Notes: a model not told the origin generated them from the letters alone. 64,000 bases of DNA from Prorocentrum cordatum (GCA_963575745.1 CAUYUJ010003892.1:169001-233000); one strand, 5' to 3'; counted from the first letter of the stretch, positions 11,215-23,292 are shown. Made by a program: numbers and translations.

Positions 11215-12240
11215 CGTTCGGTCTCCCTATTGACGGGCCGCCTGAGCATTCTGAAGGCCGAAACGGCAGCGGTGCCACAGTCATGGACAAGCCCGGCTGC
11301 TCTGCTATGGCGGCCCTTCGGGCCGACCCACGGGGCTTCCCGCCGCGACGGGCCTGCGGTACAATCCAGCGGCACGGTGGGAGCCTGGAGTTCGGGCTCC
11401 CAGGGAGGGGCCGGAGGCGACGACAGGGGCGAGTGGCCCGCGGGCGAGCATTACACGGATTCGCACGGGAGCCTCGCTGAAGGCATGGACCATCGACGCC
11501 CTTGGATACATGTATTGCTCTCCATCGGGCTATTCGTCACTCCCTCCATTTCCATAGGATCGCAACACGACGAATGACACACTTCTTTTGATCGCATTCA
11601 TCTGTCTTTTATGAATGAAGCTATGGCGCCCGTCATGCGTCTCAAACGCTGTTAGCTTTGAGCCCCTTCCCAGCGGTTGCGCGCGGTCTCTCAAGGGTGT
11701 GGGCGAGGACCAAGAATCGAAATTCCATGAGCTACGCCTGGACATTTTTTCCAGACGGGGTGATGGGGACGTGCGAAACGTGAAAGGTAATGGAAAATTG
11801 TTCCGGATGCGAAGGACCCCAAACATGTTGAAGAGCCCGATTAGTCTTCTGAATCAGACCGTGAAGGACACAAAAAACAGACGACAAAGAAGGGGCCGAC
11901 GACACGAGAAAAGAGCCGACGACAAAATACGACGACCCAAAAGGGCGGCCGACGACCAGGTCAAACAACTGAAAGAGAACACTGCCAACGATAAACAAAA
12001 GCGACAGACGACAAAATCCGCCAGCGGCGCAGAGCCGCAACAAAATCCGAAGTGGCGGCGACAACGTGATTTCGGAATGCGTGCAACACAAACTGCGGGA
12101 GCGCCATCGGCTTTGCAAACGCAAAGTGGATGCTGGCCACGGAGCAAATTCGTCAAGCGGTTTGGTCGGGCGATTTGTCGTCGCGCGTCCCGCTCGCCAG
12201 GAAGGCCTTGCGCCCACGCTGTGATTCACCGCGCGTGCTG
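11215..12240. other. No recognisable gene
   Basis: Mixed sequence. A CGACGA/ACGAC-rich patch lies at about 11880-12010. No domain is recognised. Confidence 0.45.
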
Positions 12241-12330
12241 ATGTCTTCGCGCGCGCATGGCGCGCGGCGGGATTGGCGCGCGCTGGAGATTCGCGCGCGG
12301 GGGGGATGACGCGCGCGCAACAAAGTAGTG
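12241..12330. repeat. Clustered GCGCGC motifs
   Basis: At least six GCGCGC-containing words occur in 90 bp, at roughly 10-20-bp spacing. It is a dense CpG cluster, which stands out because the rest of the window is GC-rich but not alternating CG. Confidence 0.6.
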
Positions 12331-15295
12331 ACTCACCAAGAACAGCTCATAATTAGTCCGTCCGCGTTGCGGGGCGGGCGGTGGTGTCAGAGTTGAATTT
12401 GCATATCGGCCATCGCTTGTCCGCACGCTTCAGTCGGGAATGTTGGACATTCGCCCGATGTTTTTTGTCAAACGGTTTGTTCGTGGATCCTGTCCTATGG
12501 GTCATGAGGAGGTGATGCTCGCCCCCATCGTCGCCCCGATGGGGAGAAGGAATATTGCGGATTGAGGACCGATGTCTTCGACAGTTTTCGTTTGCTGCCC
12601 TTGCTGAGCCTGCCTCCGAGCCTCCGGAGGCATCCAGCGGCCTGCGGCCTCCAGAGGCTTGAGGGCGGAGGGGGAAAGGTGGGGGGACGGGGGGGGGTGA
12701 AGGAGTGGGAGAGCGGAGGGAGGAGGGGAGGTCAGCCACGCGCAGACGGGGGTAATGGGGGAGGGGGGAAGGTCTCTTAGAAGCACCCCTGCTTCTTAGA
12801 AGGCCCGGGCATCATCTGCAGATGTGAAGCCTGCGCCTTCTAAGCAGAAGCCTCCGTCTAAGAAGCCTCCCCCATTCCCCCTACCCCATTCTGCGCGCCG
12901 CCAAACAAAGACAGGAACGATGAGGTGGGATGAGACCCGGCGCGGGGGAAGAGGAGGAGGAGGAAGAGGAGGGGAAGAAGGAGGAGTATTTGGAGGAGGA
13001 GGCGGAGGATGAGAAGCTGGAAGAAGAGGGCACTGACTCTGCAGGCCCGTTGCAAAAGTCCGCTCAACGAAAAGGACGACGAGGAAAGGAGGGGGAGGAA
13101 TCTTTTTAGCAGTACCAGCCATGAGCCGAAGGAGGAGGACGAGGACGTGCAGGAGGGGGTGAGGAAGCGTAGGGCAACCATCAGGACGCAGGGCGCTCCC
13201 ATCAACTTGATCATTGGAGGCCGCCTGAGCGTGTTTCCCTCCTCGGTACGGAGGGAGAGGAGCTCTGGGCCTGATTGCGCGATCGGCCTGTTGAGGTGCA
13301 GCTGGCTTTGTCGCGCGCTCACCTCGATAGATAGATAGATCGGCAGATAGAGAAATAGATCGATGGATGGGGATCCGCTGGAATTCGATGGAACCCACGG
13401 CGCGGTAGCGGGCCCAGCTTGCCGCGGGGACGCCGGGCGGCATGCCACCAGAGGCGGACTTCCTAACCCCCGGCGGGGTGCTGCCTCCTCCCCGCCGGGC
13501 AGCGGTGGCTCGCCACGGGCCCCCCTGCGGCCAGGAAGCGGCCCTGCCCAATCCGCTGAAGATTCCTCTCCGCTTCGTGGAGCGCACGCCCGCAGCACGT
13601 AAATCGGAGGTGGATAGACCTCCTTTCCTGGCACGTCGCTTAAGGAATTTGCCGTTTTCGGTTCGCGAGAGGGCGTCGCGGCCGTCATTTTTTCGGGTCC
13701 AGGTCCGTCGGTTTCGGTCCCAGGCCGTTCTCACAAAGGGGAGGTTTACTAAAGGGAGGTTTGTCCACCGCCGAGTAAAGAGTGGGCGTCGGTTGCCTTG
13801 CCCTGCTCGTCTGCCGCGCTGTGCCTGCCGTGCTTTTCTGCCTTGCCCTGGGGCGCCGCAGGCCCGCGGCGGGCCCTTCTTGTGGCCAGGAAGCAGGCCC
13901 TCTCGAGCCCGCTGGAGATTCAAAGGGTGGCGCCGCACCGCCGACCCCCCGGTCGGTCCTGCTTCAGCAAGGTCTGGAGCCGTCTGGGGGTCTGAGGTGG
14001 CCCAGCATTGGTTCCAGGGAGCAGGAAGCGGGGCTGAGGTTCGAGGTCTTCTGGCCCTTTGCGGCCTCCGGGGGCCATGATCGTGCCCAGGGACCGTCAA
14101 AAGCGGCCCCGGTCAAACATTGTTTCTGATGGACTTTGGGAGGGGTGCAGGGACAGATTTCGAACAGATTTGGCCTCACCCCTCCCGGCCGATTTTCCAG
14201 GGGCCCAACCAGTTCAGACCCCCTGGCCGCCTCCAAATTCAGCAAGGTCCTCCAGTGCAAATTGGTTGTTAGAAGTCCCAGAAGGCGAAAACACTGTAGG
14301 CTTTTTTTCTCAGGGGGGAGCAACGTCACGCGCTTGGAGGCCCGAGGGGGGTCGACGGATTTTGCATGGCGACGCTGGAGATTCGCGTAGCCTCCCCTTG
14401 GAGGAGACAAGGTAGCATTCTGTGTGTCACTCTGTTGTCGGGCTGCGCGGGTCCTCGACGGCAGTTTTCCCACGCCGAGCCAGAATGCAGCCCGCGTTTG
14501 GGCCAGAAAGGTGCACGTGCGAAGGGTGGCAACACTCCCCCCCCACACGCCTCATCGACTTAGCTGCCTCGATATGCCCGTTCTGAAACGCAGCACGTAC
14601 CGTGTTCAAAACCTCCGTCTCACTCGCCCAGGTTTTGGCGAACGTATCACGTAAGATCTACGTTTCCAGTCTGCGTGTTGAGCTCCGTATCGGTACGCTA
14701 CGTGTTGCGTGTCGCGCATCGGGGCAGCTAAGCCCATCGAGAATAAAAGAACCCCTAACCCTAACCACACTGTGAAGACGTGGCCTCACTCGGGTCCCTG
14801 TCTTTGTGTGCATCAGGGATCGACGGACCTACAGAAAACACCCCCTTTCCCTTCTGTGTTTGGTCATCCTAGCTTAGGTCCTCTCCGAAAGGGCTACGGG
14901 CCCTTTCTTTGCTAATCAATGCCATCACCGACCCGCTGGCCCGAACCATCCACTCCACACCAGCTAGACCCGAACGGTCTCGAGGTGCAGCCTTGCAGCG
15001 CGTGCAGCTGAACCCGAATCACGCCCGTGGCAGGGACGATGGTGTCGCAGAAGGCGCACATCCACTTAGCCGCTGGACGAACACGGGGCCGACTACGCCG
15101 ACCTTCGCGCGCAAGTTGCCCGCGCGCAAGCTCGCGCGCACGCGTCCCTGTTTCCAGTGCAGCGTGACACGCTGGCGGCCTGCGTAGGCCACCGCGCAGG
15201 ACGTCTTCTCTGAAAACACTGGAGCTCCCGTCGCCCATCTACTCTGGATGGGGCAATCATCGCCCCCCCCCCCTTGGATCTGGAGGGGGGTTAGA
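12331..15295. other. No recognisable gene; minor duplicated segment
   Basis: Long open frames exist on both strands (for example minus-strand 12796-14100), but none shows a family motif, so I treat them as composition artefacts. A segment near 13525-13575 is repeated in diverged form near 13884-13925 around the word ggccaggaagc. A short GATA run is at 13327-13350. A two-unit ccctaaccctaacc word at about 14754 is too short to be a telomere. Confidence 0.4.
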
Positions 15296-15496
15296 GGAGG
15301 AGGAGAAGGAGGAGGAGGAGGAGGAGGAAAAGGAAGAGGAGGAGGAGGAGGAGGAGGAGGAGGAGGAGGAGGAGGAGGAGGAGGAGGAGGCGGAGGAGGA
15401 GGAGGAGGAGGAGGAGGAGGAGGAGGAGGAGGAGGAGGAGGAGGAGGAGGAGGAGGAGGAGGAGGAGGAGGAGGAGGGAGGAGGAGGAGGAGGGGG
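15296..15496. repeat. (GGA)n microsatellite
   Basis: About 200 bp of near-perfect GGA. Poly-Gly, poly-Glu and poly-Pro frames are translations of it. Confidence 0.95.
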
Positions 15497-15559
15497 GGGG
15501 GGACGGGCAAGCTCCGTCGGAAGGTTAGTCGCCCACCCCTCGATGAACTTCCCACCCAG

Positions 15560-16620
15560 GGTGCGCTCGTACATCACCAAACCGTGCTGGCTCTGGGCAA
15601 GGGCCCCCGAGAGGTCCACGGCCCCGACGCGGGCCTCTCGAGGCACTCCCGCGGCCCCGGGAGGGCGGCGCTGGTGGAGCCCACTTTTGTACGGGCAGCT
15701 CGACGCTCCAAGCAGCGCCGCCGCGCAGTCCCAGAGGTCCGTCCGGGGGCCACGGCGCAGGCCTTCCGAGGCTTCTCCGCGGCCCAGCGAGTGGCACTGA
15801 TGGGGTCCAGCACGGCACAGGCTCGGCACCCCAAGCAGTGCCGCCGCGCAGTCTCAGAGGTGGTCCTTGTTTCGGGGGCCCACGGCGCAGGCCTTCCGAG
15901 GCTTCTCCGCGGCCCAGTGATCAGTATCGTTTAACCGATCCCCATCCCTATCCTCATCTCCTTCGAGACCCCCACCAAATTACCACCCCAGTTGGGGATA
16001 CACCCCTCGAAACCCAAAGGGAACGACCTGTATCCCCCTCTAGGGGGGGGTAAATCGGCCAGTGGGTCCCAGGCCACGCCGCTGGGGATGGGGATCGGGT
16101 AAACGATGCTCAAGCGAGTTGCACTGACGGAGTCCAGCACGGCACGGGCAGCTCGGCGCCCAGCCAGCGCCGCCGCGCCGTCCCAAGGGGCCCTTGTCAG
16201 GGGGCCTCGGTCCGTCCAGGGCAGCGGTGAGCCAGCCACGCCCGTGACGGGGACGAGGGGGCGCACTTCCGTTTCGGCTCGCACACAACCAAGCAGTGTC
16301 GGCTCTGGGCAAGGGCCCCCCGAGAGGCCCACGGCCCCGACACGGGCCTTCCAAGGCCTCCCCGCGGCCCAGGGAGCGGCACGGCTGGAGTCAGGTACGG
16401 TGCAGGCGGCTCGGCGCCGCCCTAGCCCTACACCGGGCGTGCGCAGTTGGGGGTTCTGCAGGACTGATGCCGTGCGAAAAGCCAGCCCCGATGCGAGGCA
16501 GCACGATCCGTGATGAATACGAGTAGCCCCGAGAAGGGCCGCAAGGCCAATTCGATGGAGTCCAGCATGGCACGGGCAGCTCGGCGCTTAGGATCGCCGC
16601 CGCGCGGGGCGTGGGTCCAG
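15560..16620. repeat. Diverged GC-rich tandem repeats
   Basis: Units contain cggcacgggcagctcggcgc, with variants near 15700, 15820, 16137 and 16568, and a second block (ctctgggcaagggcccc) near 15591 and 16305. The repeat is old and rearranged. The array is interrupted by a 182-bp inverted-terminal element at 15926-16107. Confidence 0.65.
15926..16107. mobile_element. MITE-like element with 23-bp terminal inverted repeats
   Basis: The left end 15926-15948 (atcgtttaaccgatccccat...) is the reverse complement of the right end 16085-16107 at 22 of 23 positions. Total length is 182 bp with no coding capacity. It splits a tandem-repeat unit: sequence resembling cggcccag lies to the left and cgagttgcactgacgg to the right, which in another copy (near 15780) are joined. 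A clear target-site duplication is not visible. It could be a non-autonomous DNA transposon or an introner-like element. Confidence 0.7.
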
Positions 16621-17189
16621 GAAAAACTGCGAAGCTTCGCCCGCCAGCACACCAGCGTAACCGTTACCACTGGCGCACCGCTTCTTCTGGCGAGTGATGG
16701 ACCTTCGGGGTCCACCCTCGACTGGGACCACGACACTTGAACCTCACCCTCGCCCCGCGATGCGAAGCCAGAGGTCCGCACTTGGGGCATCTGCAATGCA
16801 AGGCAGCGTAATCCGCTATTAATATGAGTGGCCGCAGAGCCAGCTCGAACACCCGAAGTTCGGCACTCGGGGCCGTCTGGTGTCGACCCCTAAAGGCCCC
16901 AAGCGTCGTACCTAAACCACCCGAGGGCCTCAGACAAAGCAATCGCAGCCGCTCCGACTCTACGAACTCTACGACTCTACGGCGACGGGGGCCACTGCAG
17001 TATTGACCACCCAGCCCATCTTCACGCACAAACGAGAACCCGTCACCTCTCAGAATGGTCCGGGGCCGAACGCGTGCCCAGTTCCCCCCCCCATCCAGAC
17101 GCACGGTCCACGTCCGCCTCGCCACCCCGAAAGCTCGGACACGCGAGGCCTTCCGGCGGCACACCTCGAAGCCAGAGGCTCGGGTTGGC
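16621..17189. other. No recognisable gene
   Basis: No motif is recognised on either strand. Confidence 0.4.
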
Positions 17190-18110
17190 CATCGCGGGCT
17201 TGAGCACGCAAGTGCTGGAACGCAGTGTTGTTCCCGACCATCCTGTGGTGTCAGGTCCTCGTTTTGAAGAGGCAGCGCCCCGCCGCTGCCCCTCGTCCCA
17301 TCTCTGCCTCTGCCCTCCGCTTGCGCGCTTCGGCACACCGCTCGCACGTTTCGTGGTCCCACAGGAAGCTCCACCGAATGCCCAAATGGCAGCGCCCGCA
17401 TGGCGCCACCGCCCAATTCTGGCACACCCCTCACACGATTCGGGGCCCCGTAGGGAGCTCCACCGAAGGATCAAATGGCCATGGCGCCACCGCCCAATTT
17501 CGGCTCACTCTTCCGGATGGCGCTGCCGCCCCATTTTGGCACACCCCTCACACGTTGCGTGGCCCTATGTGGGAGCCCCACAGAAGGCCAGAATGACAGC
17601 GTGCGCAGGGCGCCACGGCCTCGTAGGGAGCCCCACCGAAGGCTCAAATGGCAGCGCCCGCATGACGCCACCGCCCAAGTTTGGAAGACCCCGCCGCATG
17701 TTTCGTGGCCCCATGGGGAGCTCCACCGAAGGCCCAAATGGCAGCGCCCGCACGGCGCTGCCGCCCCATTTTGACTCACCCCTCACACGCTTCGTGGCCC
17801 CTTGGGGAGCTCCACCGAAGGCCCAAAGTGCAGCGCCCGCATGGCGCCTCCGCTCCATTTTGGCACAATACTTACACGTTTCGTGGCCACGTGGGGAGCT
17901 CCACCGAAGGCCCAAATGGCAGCGCCCGCACGGCGCTGCGGCCCCATTTTGGCTCACCCGTGACACATGCCTTGGCCACGTAGGGAGCCCCACCGAAGAC
18001 CCAAGTGGCAGCGCCTGCCAGGCGGTGCCCCGCCCGTTTCGGTCACCCCTCACACGTTTCGTGGCCCCACAGGGAGCCCCCCCCCCCTTCTTCCCACTTG
18101 CCTTGCGGCA
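17190..18110. repeat. 90-bp satellite array 1 with leader
   Basis: Tandem units of 88-91 bp are marked by cgtttcgtggcccc at about 17698, 17789, 17878 and 18056, and by gagctccaccgaaggcc. Period 90 keeps frames open, giving 30-residue repeat peptides on both strands. The array is preceded by a leader (around 17228-17265, ggtcctcgttttgaa) that is also found before array 2 at 30800-32010. No known protein family matches the repeat peptide. Confidence 0.85.
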
Positions 18111-19049
18111 GTCACACCTGCACGTGCTTGGGTCTTTCACTCGGGTATTTTCGGGGAGCATGGCCAGATTTGATACAGCATGCATTCCCTGGGAGCCCCG
18201 CAACAGGGACACCAAGGAGACAAGAGGTACCCTCGGGCCCTCTACCTCTCGCGAGGCCACTGGCCGCCAGCGGCCACGGTGATGACTTGGCCAATGTTGT
18301 CGAGGGCGCTTTGCCCGAGGAGCCGGTTAATTCAGGCTCAGCAGTATCAAAATCGCCCTCAACCCCAGCATCAGCCATGTCAGGAAAATGCCAGACCTTG
18401 GGGATGTCACCCGCAGGATGGTGCCACTCAGTTGGAGGGATAGGCCTCCGCCCCAAGTCCATAACAGTGGCAGTGAAGGCACCCAATCGGCCCACGAACC
18501 ATGTGCCATGCAAACTTGGCGATGGACCCGAGACGGGCTACGACCATTGCACAGACAGAAAGAAGACGCCGTGCACGTCAGAGGTGCATGGGCAGGAAAA
18601 CTGGCGCCGACGCGACGGCGGCCAGACGCCGTGAAACACTTCGAACACCCCATAGCCGCCAACTCTGTGGACAGGGCGTGTCTGAGAACTTGTGCATGCA
18701 CATCCCCCTCGCCATGAGGCCCCCTGAGGTGGACGACCCGGGAGAGCAACGGCCAGGACAAGCCCGGGGCCGGGGGGAGGGAGGAGAGCGAGCGACGCGG
18801 GACGACAGCCAGGAGGAGGGGAGGGGGGCGACAGACCGGGCGACGGCCCGGGGACACGAGCGGGAGGGGGCATCAGGCAGAGGAGCGACGCAGGGCGGCG
18901 GCGGAGGTGGCGACGACGCCACCTGGAGGCCAGGCGGGCGGGGGAGCCGAGGCAGCCTTCCGCCTTGGATAGTTCGTTCCCTAAAACTCAGGCGACCGCA
19001 AACATGGATTAAAGGGGCGTGGATTAGCGATGGGTCCCGTTTTCATTGG
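18111..19049. other. No recognisable gene
   Basis: GC-rich. A purine-rich stretch lies at about 18770-18910. Nothing identifiable. Confidence 0.4.
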
Positions 19050-19460
19050 AAATCGCGGATTTCTGCCGTCGAACGAAGCGGCACTGGCCGCATTTTGGGG
19101 AGGGCACCTCCCCCGATCCATGTTTGCGCGCCCCCGACAAACATACGATAAAAATCACGACTCGAAAAAGGAACCGCCTGGCAGCTGCCTGCCACGTGCC
19201 CAGCGGGCCTTGCGACATTCCGTGCAGCGCGTTGCTGTTTCCGGCCGCTCTGATGGCCAACTCGTGGACTTCCCGTTTCCATGTGTTTATTGGCCGTCGC
19301 CTCTTACGGGAGCCGTCTGTCCCTGAAAGAGCGAAGGAATGCGGTTCAAATGCGCACAGCCGAACGGGGCTCTCGTTCGGGAGAGTTGCGATCCGACCCT
19401 TGAGCAAGCGTGCCGCTGAGTTCGCAGATTACGCAGGTCTGCAAGACGGTCTTGTTTCAG
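19050..19460 (-). pseudogene. LINE ORF2 C-terminal tail
   Basis: Minus-strand peptide fragments such as RKRRRPINTWKREVHELAIR resemble the basic C-terminal tail found after the thumb of dinoflagellate LINE reverse transcriptases. Frame breaks separate it from the RT thumb. This is the 3' end of the decayed LINE, and assignment rests on position and composition more than on a catalytic motif. Confidence 0.5.
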
Positions 19461-20640
19461 CCGCGGCTGTAACAGGAGTGGCCGATGCCGGCCATTCTGC
19501 GCAGGCACCGTGCTTGGACAGCGTCCAGCTTGCTGCTGTCAGGCACGTAGAGCCACAGCGTATGAAGACAGTACGTTAATTTGGCGACCACGCAGGCCTT
19601 TTTCTGCAGAGGCAAACGAGCGTGTTTCCAAATGTTGCAAAGTGCGTGCAAATCGTTGTCAGCCACGCCAATCCTCCTGCTCAGTTCTGCACTGCTGAAG
19701 CCCGAGGAATCCAAAAGGCCTCCGAAGTACACCATGCTGTCTTTCTCTGGGACGTGCACGCCGGGCCTGCGAACTTCCGCTTCGCAGCGTACGGGCAGAG
19801 CTTCCACCGTGCCCCAGTTGAAAGCAAGACCACAGTTCTCACCTTGCTCCTGGATGGCCTGCATCAGGGCGCTGACAGATTCGGCGGTCGACCGACCAGC
19901 AAAGTGTCGCCCGCGTAGACGAGCTCGCCGACCGGGAAGCCGTCCGTCTTTTGGAAACCTGTGTTCTGGACATCTGCCTTTTCGTCATGGGTCAGCACGG
20001 TCATGACGATCGCGACGAGGAATGGCGACACCGGGCATCCCTGAGAGATCCCATCTCTTGCGGGTGCTGTTCCGACATCGCCACGGCGTCGCGGATCTGG
20101 AAGGAGCGATCCGTGTAGATCGACCGCACAATCTCGGCAAAGAAGCTGGGCACGCCGAAGTGCGGGAGCACTTGCACCAGGGCGTCTGGCGAGACGCTGT
20201 CGAAAGCCTTCGCCCAGTTCAAGGCTAGGAAGCCTACCCGATTGCGCATCCCAGACGCCTTCGATCAGCCTCCTCGCAACGAACAAAATTCGGACGTCCC
20301 GCAGCCTGATCGACGTCCAAACTGGTCTTCCAGATCCTAGACTCCGCACCCGCGATTGTCAGCTGGTTGAGCAGAACAGATGCGTATAGTTTGTAGCCCA
20401 TAGACAACAATGAAATAGGGCGGTCATTGGCGCATTGCGCCGCGTCCCCCTTGTTGAAGACGGCTGTGACGACGGCCTGGTGCCACGCGTCTGGCACCGA
20501 CTTCTCCTCCCAGCATCGGGTGCAAAACGTGGTCGCCCATTCGCACTTGGGCTCGCCCTCCGTACACCACGCTTTCCAGAATTCGGCGGGCACGCCGTCT
20601 ACTCCGGCAGCGCGATTGCGCGTCAGCCTGCGGGCGACTC
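19460..20640 (-). pseudogene. LINE reverse transcriptase, inactivated
   Basis: RT motifs appear in order on the minus strand: NRAAGVDGVPAEFWKA (start of the fingers), VVTAVFNKGD, NDRPISLLSMGYKLYASVL, LALNWAKAFDSVSPD (first catalytic Asp), DGISQGCPVSPFL, then LVYAGDTLLVG at the active site (codons at 19906-19917). The active site is normally YADD. One A-to-G change at the second codon position turns the first Asp of the pair into Gly, which should abolish catalysis. The thumb follows as KKACVVAKLTYCLHTLWLYV in another frame. Frameshifts near 20340, 20250-20001 and 19864 break the reading frame. It is clearly homologous to LINE ORF2 and non-functional. Confidence 0.9.
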
Positions 20641-21340
20641 GGCATGCCTCCGCCCGAGTGGTGGGGCCGTCGGAAATGTCGAGCTCTGGCCCCGCAGGGT
20701 CCAAGTTATCCACAAACGTTGTCGGACGCACCGCCCACTGCACTTCGGAGAAATGTTCCGCGAACGTCTCTGCTCTGACTCTCTGGTCGCTGTCTACGAG
20801 GCGGCCATTGGAATCCTTCATTCTCCCATGGGCTGCCGCTGGATCTGTCTTCTCACCTCGGCCCAGTCGCCGTCGGCCAATCGACTGTCGAGCCAAGCTG
20901 CTCGATCTGCTTTGACCGATGCCCCGATTTGCCCGGTCAATCTTTTCTCTCGCACGAAGTCCTTGTTTGCCCTCGCTTTACCTCGTAGCGAGATGAGCTG
21001 CAGCGTCCTGTCGCCGATCCAGGGGCGCCGCCGCGCGGCCAGGAGTGGGGGCAAGCAGCTTGCAGCAGCATGCCGGAAAGCCTTTTTGTGATGTTGCCGT
21101 TGAATTGGTTGAGAGAGTCCTGCGGCGCGCTGCTCTCAGCCATGTGCTCCGCGAAGCAGTCGCAGAAGTTCTGAGCCACGGTGACGTCGGTCAGGGCTGC
21201 CTGGTCCAACCGCTGCCCCCTGGTCTCGCGCAGCGCTTAGGATATTTCTTGTTCGCCATTGAGTAGAAACTGGTCCGAAGATAGGCTTGGTTCTCTGCGG
21301 CTCTCCACGTCCACCACGCTCTGCAGAAGATGCCGCGGGC

Positions 21341-22040
21341 ATAACATAAAGTCGATCTGCCTGAAGTGCGCGACAGCAGCGGGTCGCAAGGGCGAGAACC
21401 GACGTTGTAGGAAGTCACCTGGTGATCTGGATCGTGCTCGAAGAATGTGTTTGCGATAGCCAGCCCACGGCAGACACAGAGTTCGAGTAAGAATCTCGGG
21501 TTAGAATCTGCATTCAAATGCGCCGCAGTCTCGCCAAAGTTGAAATCACCAATGTGGCCAGATTCCAAACGAAACCGCCGGTGTATCCTTGCGCTGAAGT
21601 TCCTCAATAACAAAGCCCAGCTGTGTCCCGGCGTTCTGGAGATCATTGCGCCCAGCTCTCGATAGAACTCGCAGCCATCCTCCTCCGGCTTCCCGCTGTG
21701 GGGGGCGTACACGCTGAAGATTTGTATTTTCCCTTTCTGGACACGCAACCTCAAACAAGCAACCCTGGAAGATATCATTTTGAATCATATCAGGCTCTGG
21801 GGTGCTGTTGGAGACACAATGAAGCCAACTCCCGTAGTATCTTCGTCGTCTGGGCTCCCAGACAAGATCACCAACAATCCACGCTCAGCGGCGTGATATC
21901 TTGACTCGTACTTGCGTGTCTCCTGATTGCGAGCACGTCGATGCCCAGCGATTCCATGTGAATCTGCAGCTCCTCCAGCTTGGCCTCCGCCAGGCCCTCG
22001 ACATAGCAAGATCCAAAACCAAGATTGGTTCCAGTAGGTT
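21341..22040 (-). pseudogene. LINE AP-type endonuclease, decayed
   Basis: The endonuclease nicks target DNA to prime reverse transcription. Minus-strand pieces in three frames give VEGLAEAKLEELQIHMESLG (about 22010-21950), then ETRKYESRYHAAERG with ILSGSPDDEDTTGVGFIVSP, then IQIFSVYAPHSGKPEED. The region normally reading GDFNA has become LRNFSA, so the metal/DNA-contact Asp is lost, and the C-terminal SDH box is not recognisable. Two frameshifts lie near 21900 and 21785. It belongs with the downstream RT. Confidence 0.8.
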
Positions 22041-22100
22041 GTAAACGTCCTCCACGGAAGCCTCGGTCTCTACATCCAGCCCCAAAAGATGTGTAACCTT

Positions 22101-22932
22101 CATTTCTTCGATGATATATGGATGCAGTGTCGTGCGGCCCACCTCGCAAGCCCAGGCCCCCACAGCCACTGCCAGAAGATGTCGTGCATGCATATGTGCA
22201 TGTGGTCAGCGATGTTGCTGGCTGAATTCTTAAACGATTTGGGTTCACAATTGCAGTATTGCCCACTGCGGGTGCAACATCGTTGGCTTGATCTGATAGT
22301 CAACGGCGGGGGATATCCCGCCTGCCTCCCTTGTCGACCCCGCACGTCGCCCACTCCCCTTGCAAGTCGTAGCGCACGTTGTGGCCCTCCACCTCGACGG
22401 TAAGGGTGTGCTCCCATATCCGCGGGTGGAGAGAAGGGGACGTGTCCCACAAGTCGAGCCAGGAGTAAACCAGCTGGGTCCGAAGCCCTGTTCCTGGGTC
22501 TTTATCTCCAGGCCAAATCGCCAACGTGGCGGCGAGGCAGCGGCGGGGACCCGTTCCCGCAACGGAGTGGGCGACCTGCTGCGTCAGAGCGAAAATAGCC
22601 GATAGGGGCTAGGCCCGCGGCTTGATGGCTACGCTCGGACTGCGGCAAGGCCCTTTGGAGCGGCGTTAGCCAGCTTCGCATGGTGTCTCAGCTTGCAAAT
22701 CCCAGTGCCTCTGAATCAGCCTTCCTGCAAGCGGCTCGGGGTTGTGACACGCGAGAGCCTCGTGCCACGCGCGGTGTCACACCCCAGATCCACCGCGGTC
22801 ATCGGAGGTGAGGGGGTGAGATCGAAGTGGAACGGAGAGCCCCCCTACCGGGAAATCGGTTTCGGTTTCGTGTTCGTGCGTGCCGTGCGTGCGGGCGAGG
22901 CGAAGCTGCGTGGGCGGGCGGGAAGAAAGTCT
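22101..22932. other. No recognisable gene; possible spliced-leader remnant
   Basis: No protein family is recognised. On the minus strand, 22634-22621 reads cgtagccatcaag, which is the DinoSL with seven internal bases missing. It is close to where the 5' end of the minus-strand LINE would be expected, but the match is short. Confidence 0.4.
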
Positions 22933-23086
22933 CCTCCGGCTGAGGCGCGGCCGGACCAAATATTTCTTTTCCGGGGGCCGGTGGGGCGCGGTGTCCCGCC
23001 GGTGTCCCGCCTCCGGCTGAGGCGCGGCCGGACCAAATGTTTCCTTTCCGGAGGCCGGTGGGGCACGGTGTCCCGCCGGTGTCCCG
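22933..23086. repeat. 77-bp tandem duplication
   Basis: Copies start at 22933 and 23010 with cctccggctgaggcgcggcc. Each ends with ggtgtcccgccggtgtcccg. The word ggtgtcccg is then scattered through the GAT array that follows. Confidence 0.9.
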
Positions 23087-23096
23087 TCGGTGCCCC

Positions 23097-23097
<1 letters not shown>

Positions 23098-23178
<81 letters not shown>

Positions 23179-23292
23179 TCGACGATGTTGATGATGATGA
23201 TGATGATGCAGATGATGATTATGATGATGGTGATGGTGGTGATGATGATGGTGTCCGGATGATGATGATCATGATGATGATGGTGTCCCGAC

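Larger units (their letters stand above)
19050..22100 (-). mobile_element. Decayed LINE (non-LTR retrotransposon)
   Basis: Read on the minus strand, the parts lie in canonical order: AP-type endonuclease (22040 to 21341), a linker with RRPWIGDRTLQLISLRGKAR (about 21040-20960), reverse transcriptase (20640-19460) and a C-terminal tail (19460-19050). The frame changes at least five times and an active-site residue is lost, so the copy is dead. No poly-A tail or target-site duplication is seen. A possible 13-nt remnant of the spliced leader lies about 590 bp upstream, at 22621-22634 on the same strand. Confidence 0.85.

Noticed and set aside
12796-14100. 434-codon minus-strand open frame
   Set aside because: No family motif, biased composition and competing open frames on the plus strand; high GC explains it.
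14754-14768. ccctaaccctaacc, telomere-like
   Set aside because: Only about two units and embedded in unique sequence; too short to be a telomere or interstitial telomeric array.
15019-15555. Poly-proline protein
   Set aside because: Translation of (GGA)n on the minus strand.
17941-17960. ccccattttggctcac resembling the spliced leader core
   Set aside because: It is one variant of the 90-bp satellite, whose other copies read attttggcacac; the resemblance is by chance.
17074-18282. 402-codon plus-strand frame and its minus-strand counterparts as a gene
   Set aside because: 30-residue repeats reflect the 90-bp satellite; no start context or known family. Kept as a repeat and mentioned as a finding.
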